From the NCBI RefSeq assembly GCF_022539665.2, contig NC_081331.1, positions 1,150,501-1,214,500 on the forward strand: DNA of 64,000 nt. Direction: 5' to 3'. How positions within the stretch are numbered: position 1 is the stretch's first letter; each line of letters starts with the position of its first letter. The notes beneath the pieces were generated by a model. That model saw nothing but the letters and a program-made list of their open reading frames with translations. It did no database searches and was not told the DNA's origin. Made by a program: the position numbers and the translations under genes. Source of the DNA: Daphnia carinata. Taxonomy: Eukaryota; Arthropoda; Branchiopoda; Diplostraca; Daphniidae. Of the stretch, positions 61,365-64,000 are shown piece after piece.

Positions 61365-63313
61365 TTATATGGGACGCTTTGAGGAAAGTTTTTGATTGGC
61401 CACTGAAATTGCTTCTCCACTCGTTATTCAGCATCATTGCTTTCGGTTCAATGTTTTATGAAAATGACGATTGCTGGCTAATTCGATTTGGCTAAAGGAA
61501 GAAAATGAAAAGATGGGAAAACCAAATGAAAGCAAGCGAAAAATAAAAAAAAACAATGATTAAAGTTGAAAATGGCAAATGTGAAGTATAACCACCGTAG
61601 GACATGTAGAAAGAAAAAGACGAAATGCTTTGGATCTTACGTAAGATGACCCGGAGTAGGAGCCATCTCTCTACCGAAAAATCCACAGGTAGCAAGCCAA
61701 TAAACATCTAGTGGTGAATTGTCAACTCATGCTGCTATAATTACTGTCTAACAAGAATCCTGACAATGACATCAAGTCATAAGAGTTGTTTGGCCGCAGG
61801 AAGAGTTCTCCTGTTGTGTATGGCAAGGGTCATCTCGAAATTGGAAATTATGCACCGTAGATGGTTCCTCATTCTCTCTTTTTTTTTAAATATCATCACA
61901 GATGAGTTGATTTTTATTTTTATTTTTTTCAGCCTTCAGTTAAAACGCCAGTTTCTTTGTTTTCGCTAGGGCGTTGCGATGCGGCAGGCCGGCAGCTAAG
62001 AGAGACTCCGTGCAGAAGAATAGGAATGACGTGTTTCTAATCCTTGGCGACCTCGTATACAAGCAAAGTGAAGGTAGATTGACGAGCAAAAGAACGATAT
62101 AGTTCTTTTGCCACAAGGCACAAGCTGTTGAAAGAAGGGAATTTCTGCGAAATTCCTACCAACGGTCGACACAATGCAAAAAGTACTGAGGCGATTGAGC
62201 ACCATCCCGTGGCATTGAAAGTGAACAACGAAGGGTTACTGAGATGCTGTTGAGTAAATGAACATTTTCAAACGAAAGAAAACAAAAAAATATAGAAAAA
62301 CACAAGACACATCGGACGCCCACACTTTTTCAGAAATGAAAACATGCAATAGAGGCACGCATACTCCATCAAAATGTTATGTGTAAACTCTATAGAGCTA
62401 TTTCATTTGCATATTAACAAAAACTGGTTAGGCAATATTCTGACTTGATTATCTGCGATTGTTTCTTATTTCTATTTCATTTGTATTTGTGTTCGTATTT
62501 GCTTCTGTTTTTTTTTGTGTGTGTTTTTTTTTGTCAGTTCTCGAATTGCATTTCAACAACAAAAGAATATATGGCCATATCTGGTCAAGTCAACGTTGAA
62601 ATTACCAAGGACATGATCGTGAAAAACCAGTATAGCCTCTCTTGTACTGTGGGCATACTTGGTTGAGTTGCTCACTCCCGACGATCGAACCACTGTTGAA
62701 GTTTGCTTTTTGCTTGTACATACACACATCAAGCGAAAAGAATGAGAGAGCGAGAGAGAGAGGGCGGAGGGAGTCTGGGCGGAGAGATAGAATGGGAGGG
62801 TGGTTAAGAGAGAGAAAGAGACTGATCTATATCTGGAAAAAGAATAAATAATCGTACAAAAAAGAAAAGAAAAAGAGCTCACATCGGGAATACCCATGTT
62901 TTACATAAAAAAAAAAAAAAAAAAAAAAACAGTGAAATTTCAGGGCAATACAACTTGCCTAGCAAAGTTGGCTTGTGACTGGTTTTCTTGCTGCAAAAGA
63001 GACCCTTCCCTCTCTCTTTAATTCCACATCCTGTTAGAACTATAGCAATTCTTGCTATTAGTCTACCTATACTACATGGACCTTTTTTTTTTGTTAATAT
63101 TTTTTTTTTTTTTTTTTTTCAGTTCTTTGGTTCCCCCCTTTTCGATCCGCAGCTGTTGGTCTGTGTGTGTACGATTCTTGTTGGCTGTTGCAAGCCATAG
63201 GGAGTGGCCCGTGCATATCATGAAGAAAGGAGCAAGTCAGTTTGTCCTCTCAAGACAACAACAAAAAAAAAACTCGCCGTATAGCAGCTACTCCTCCACC
63301 AGGGCTGGGAACT

Positions 63314-63350
63314 TATAAAAGACGTTGAATTATAGCTCGTGCGATCAGTT
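63314..63350 (+). promoter_or_regulatory. TATA box plus arthropod Initiator
   Basis: TATAAAAG at 63314-63321 is followed by TCAGTT at 63345-63350, the arthropod Initiator consensus. With the A at 63347 as +1, the TATA box starts at -33, the textbook spacing. Transcription should run rightward into the transporter exon, about 250 bases downstream. Confidence 0.65.
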
Positions 63351-63358
63351 TTCTCAAC

Positions 63359-63583
63359 ATGTCACAGTGGTGCATAAGGCCAGGAGGACCTTTCAACCAG
63401 GAGGATCCTTCACCTGTTCGGACCGAGCCGCCAACACACAGCAGGATGTACGTTGAATCGAAATCCATCTCAGTTCCACCACACAAAGTTCCTTCCAACA
63501 GAACCACACTTACACACCCAAACACACACACAAATCCATCAGCACACTGTAGCCCTAGTTTTAGTTTTGTCATTTCTCAATAA
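63359..63583 (+). CDS. Upstream ORF in the transporter leader, 74 residues
   Basis: It begins 12 bases after the predicted transcription start, at an ATG with A at -3. It reads MSQWCIRPGGPFNQEDPSP and ends FSFVISQ, with TAA 11 bases before the transporter ATG. The peptide is Pro/Ser/Thr-rich and resembles nothing I know. If the leader is not spliced it would act as an upstream ORF that lowers or conditions translation of the transporter. It could instead be chance. Confidence 0.35.
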   Translation: MSQWCIRPGGPFNQEDPSPVRTEPPTHSRMYVESKSISVPPHKVPSNRTTLTHPNTHTNPSAHCSPSFSFVISQ

Positions 63584-63594
63584 GGATTTTCTTC

Positions 63595-63906
63595 ATGCAC
63601 GATAGGGAAGCAAAGATGTACGGAGCCGGTTCTGAGTTATCGATTGTCAGCCGAAGCACGATGAGCACCTGGATATCGGATAGCCATTTCGTAGACGAAA
63701 TTCACAAAAAGCGTCGCCGTGTGTGCAAACGATGGCGAAAAACGTGCACCCGCGATTTACTGTACCGACGGCTACCGTTCTTATCGTGGATCACCAAATA
63801 CGATTTGTCTAAGCTTCTTTCCGATGCCAACGCTGGCATGGCCGTTTCCTTGACGGCCATCCCGCAAACGATCGGCTACGCGGCCGTGGCTGGACTTCCG
63901 GCACAG
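63595..63906 (+). CDS. SLC26-type sulfate/anion transporter, first coding exon (cut by window end)
   Basis: The exon encodes 104 residues and ends in phase 0 at CAG|GTGAGT. A basic cytosolic N-terminus (KKRRRVCKRWRKTC) leads into RRLPFLSWITKYD and then the first membrane segment with AGMAVSLTAIPQTIGYAAVAGLP. This is the SLC26/SulP signature that forms the start of the transport core. Of the family it most recalls SLC26A11-like sodium-independent sulfate transporters; the subtype is uncertain because only the N-terminus is visible. The ATG at 63595 was taken as the first in frame; one at 63616 (MYGAG) is an alternative. The rest of the gene lies to the right of the window. Confidence 0.85.
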
Positions 63907-64000
63907 GTGAGTGTTCGCTGATTATTTTTATTTGGCCATTGCTGGTTAGTGTGCGTGTCTTTTTATTGGCAATTTGTTTGTGGCCGCGACTATCAAGAGT

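Larger units (their letters stand above)
53986..63313. other. Long spacer with few signals
   Basis: Across 9.3 kb I found no exon that could be tied to a known family. It holds a diverged tandem duplication (about 57320-57900), one codon-like short ORF (61224-61364), a possible short exon with a good acceptor near 58280, GA/CT-rich stretches (for example 62740-62870) and several A/T homopolymers (21 As at about 62909). Part of it is probably regulatory sequence for the transporter at the right end. Confidence 0.5.

Noticed and set aside
1-64000. CRISPR arrays, bacterial operons, prophage or insertion sequences
   Set aside because: No regularly spaced repeats, ribosome binding sites or transposase genes were seen; introns and gene types show a eukaryotic genome.

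Overview
The window looks like nuclear DNA of an arthropod, most likely a branchiopod crustacean of the Daphnia kind. The reasons are mostly short GT-AG introns (often 55-120 bases), densely packed animal genes on both strands, A+T-rich spacers full of A/T and GA/CT tracts, and arthropod-style TATA plus TCAGTT core promoter signals. The organism is inferred from style and protein families; no species marker was seen.

Layout. Bases 1-15699 are gene-poor. The only convincing coding piece there is one minus-strand first exon with a signal peptide (5242-5299), whose remaining exons were not found. A lysosomal beta-mannosidase (15700-22975, +) follows. Next comes a spacer with an intact-looking tRNA-derived SINE (about 25110-25385) and weaker tRNA-like pieces, then LZTR1 (26691-30272, +). 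Two tandem paralogues of a small four-membrane-span protein lie on the minus strand (30545-31252 and 32874-33611). A fatty acyl-CoA reductase (35608-37716, +) is followed by a nested palindromic repeat cluster (about 38000-39140).

From 40058 to 53985 the window is gene-dense: Raptor (-), an unrecognised 579-residue protein (+) sharing a short head-to-head promoter region with Raptor, SMG5 (-) convergent with that unknown gene, and KLHL18 (-). After a 9.3-kb spacer with few signals, the window ends in the first coding exon of an SLC26-type anion transporter (63595 onward, +), preceded by a TATA/Initiator promoter and an upstream ORF.

The genes do not form one pathway. Two (LZTR1, KLHL18) are predicted CUL3 ubiquitin-ligase adaptors, Raptor is the mTORC1 scaffold, and SMG5 acts in nonsense-mediated decay. 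The beta-mannosidase (glycoprotein breakdown) and the reductase (fatty alcohol synthesis) are metabolic enzymes. Exon boundaries given to the base were built by hand from splice signals, frame and family conservation. No database search was possible.
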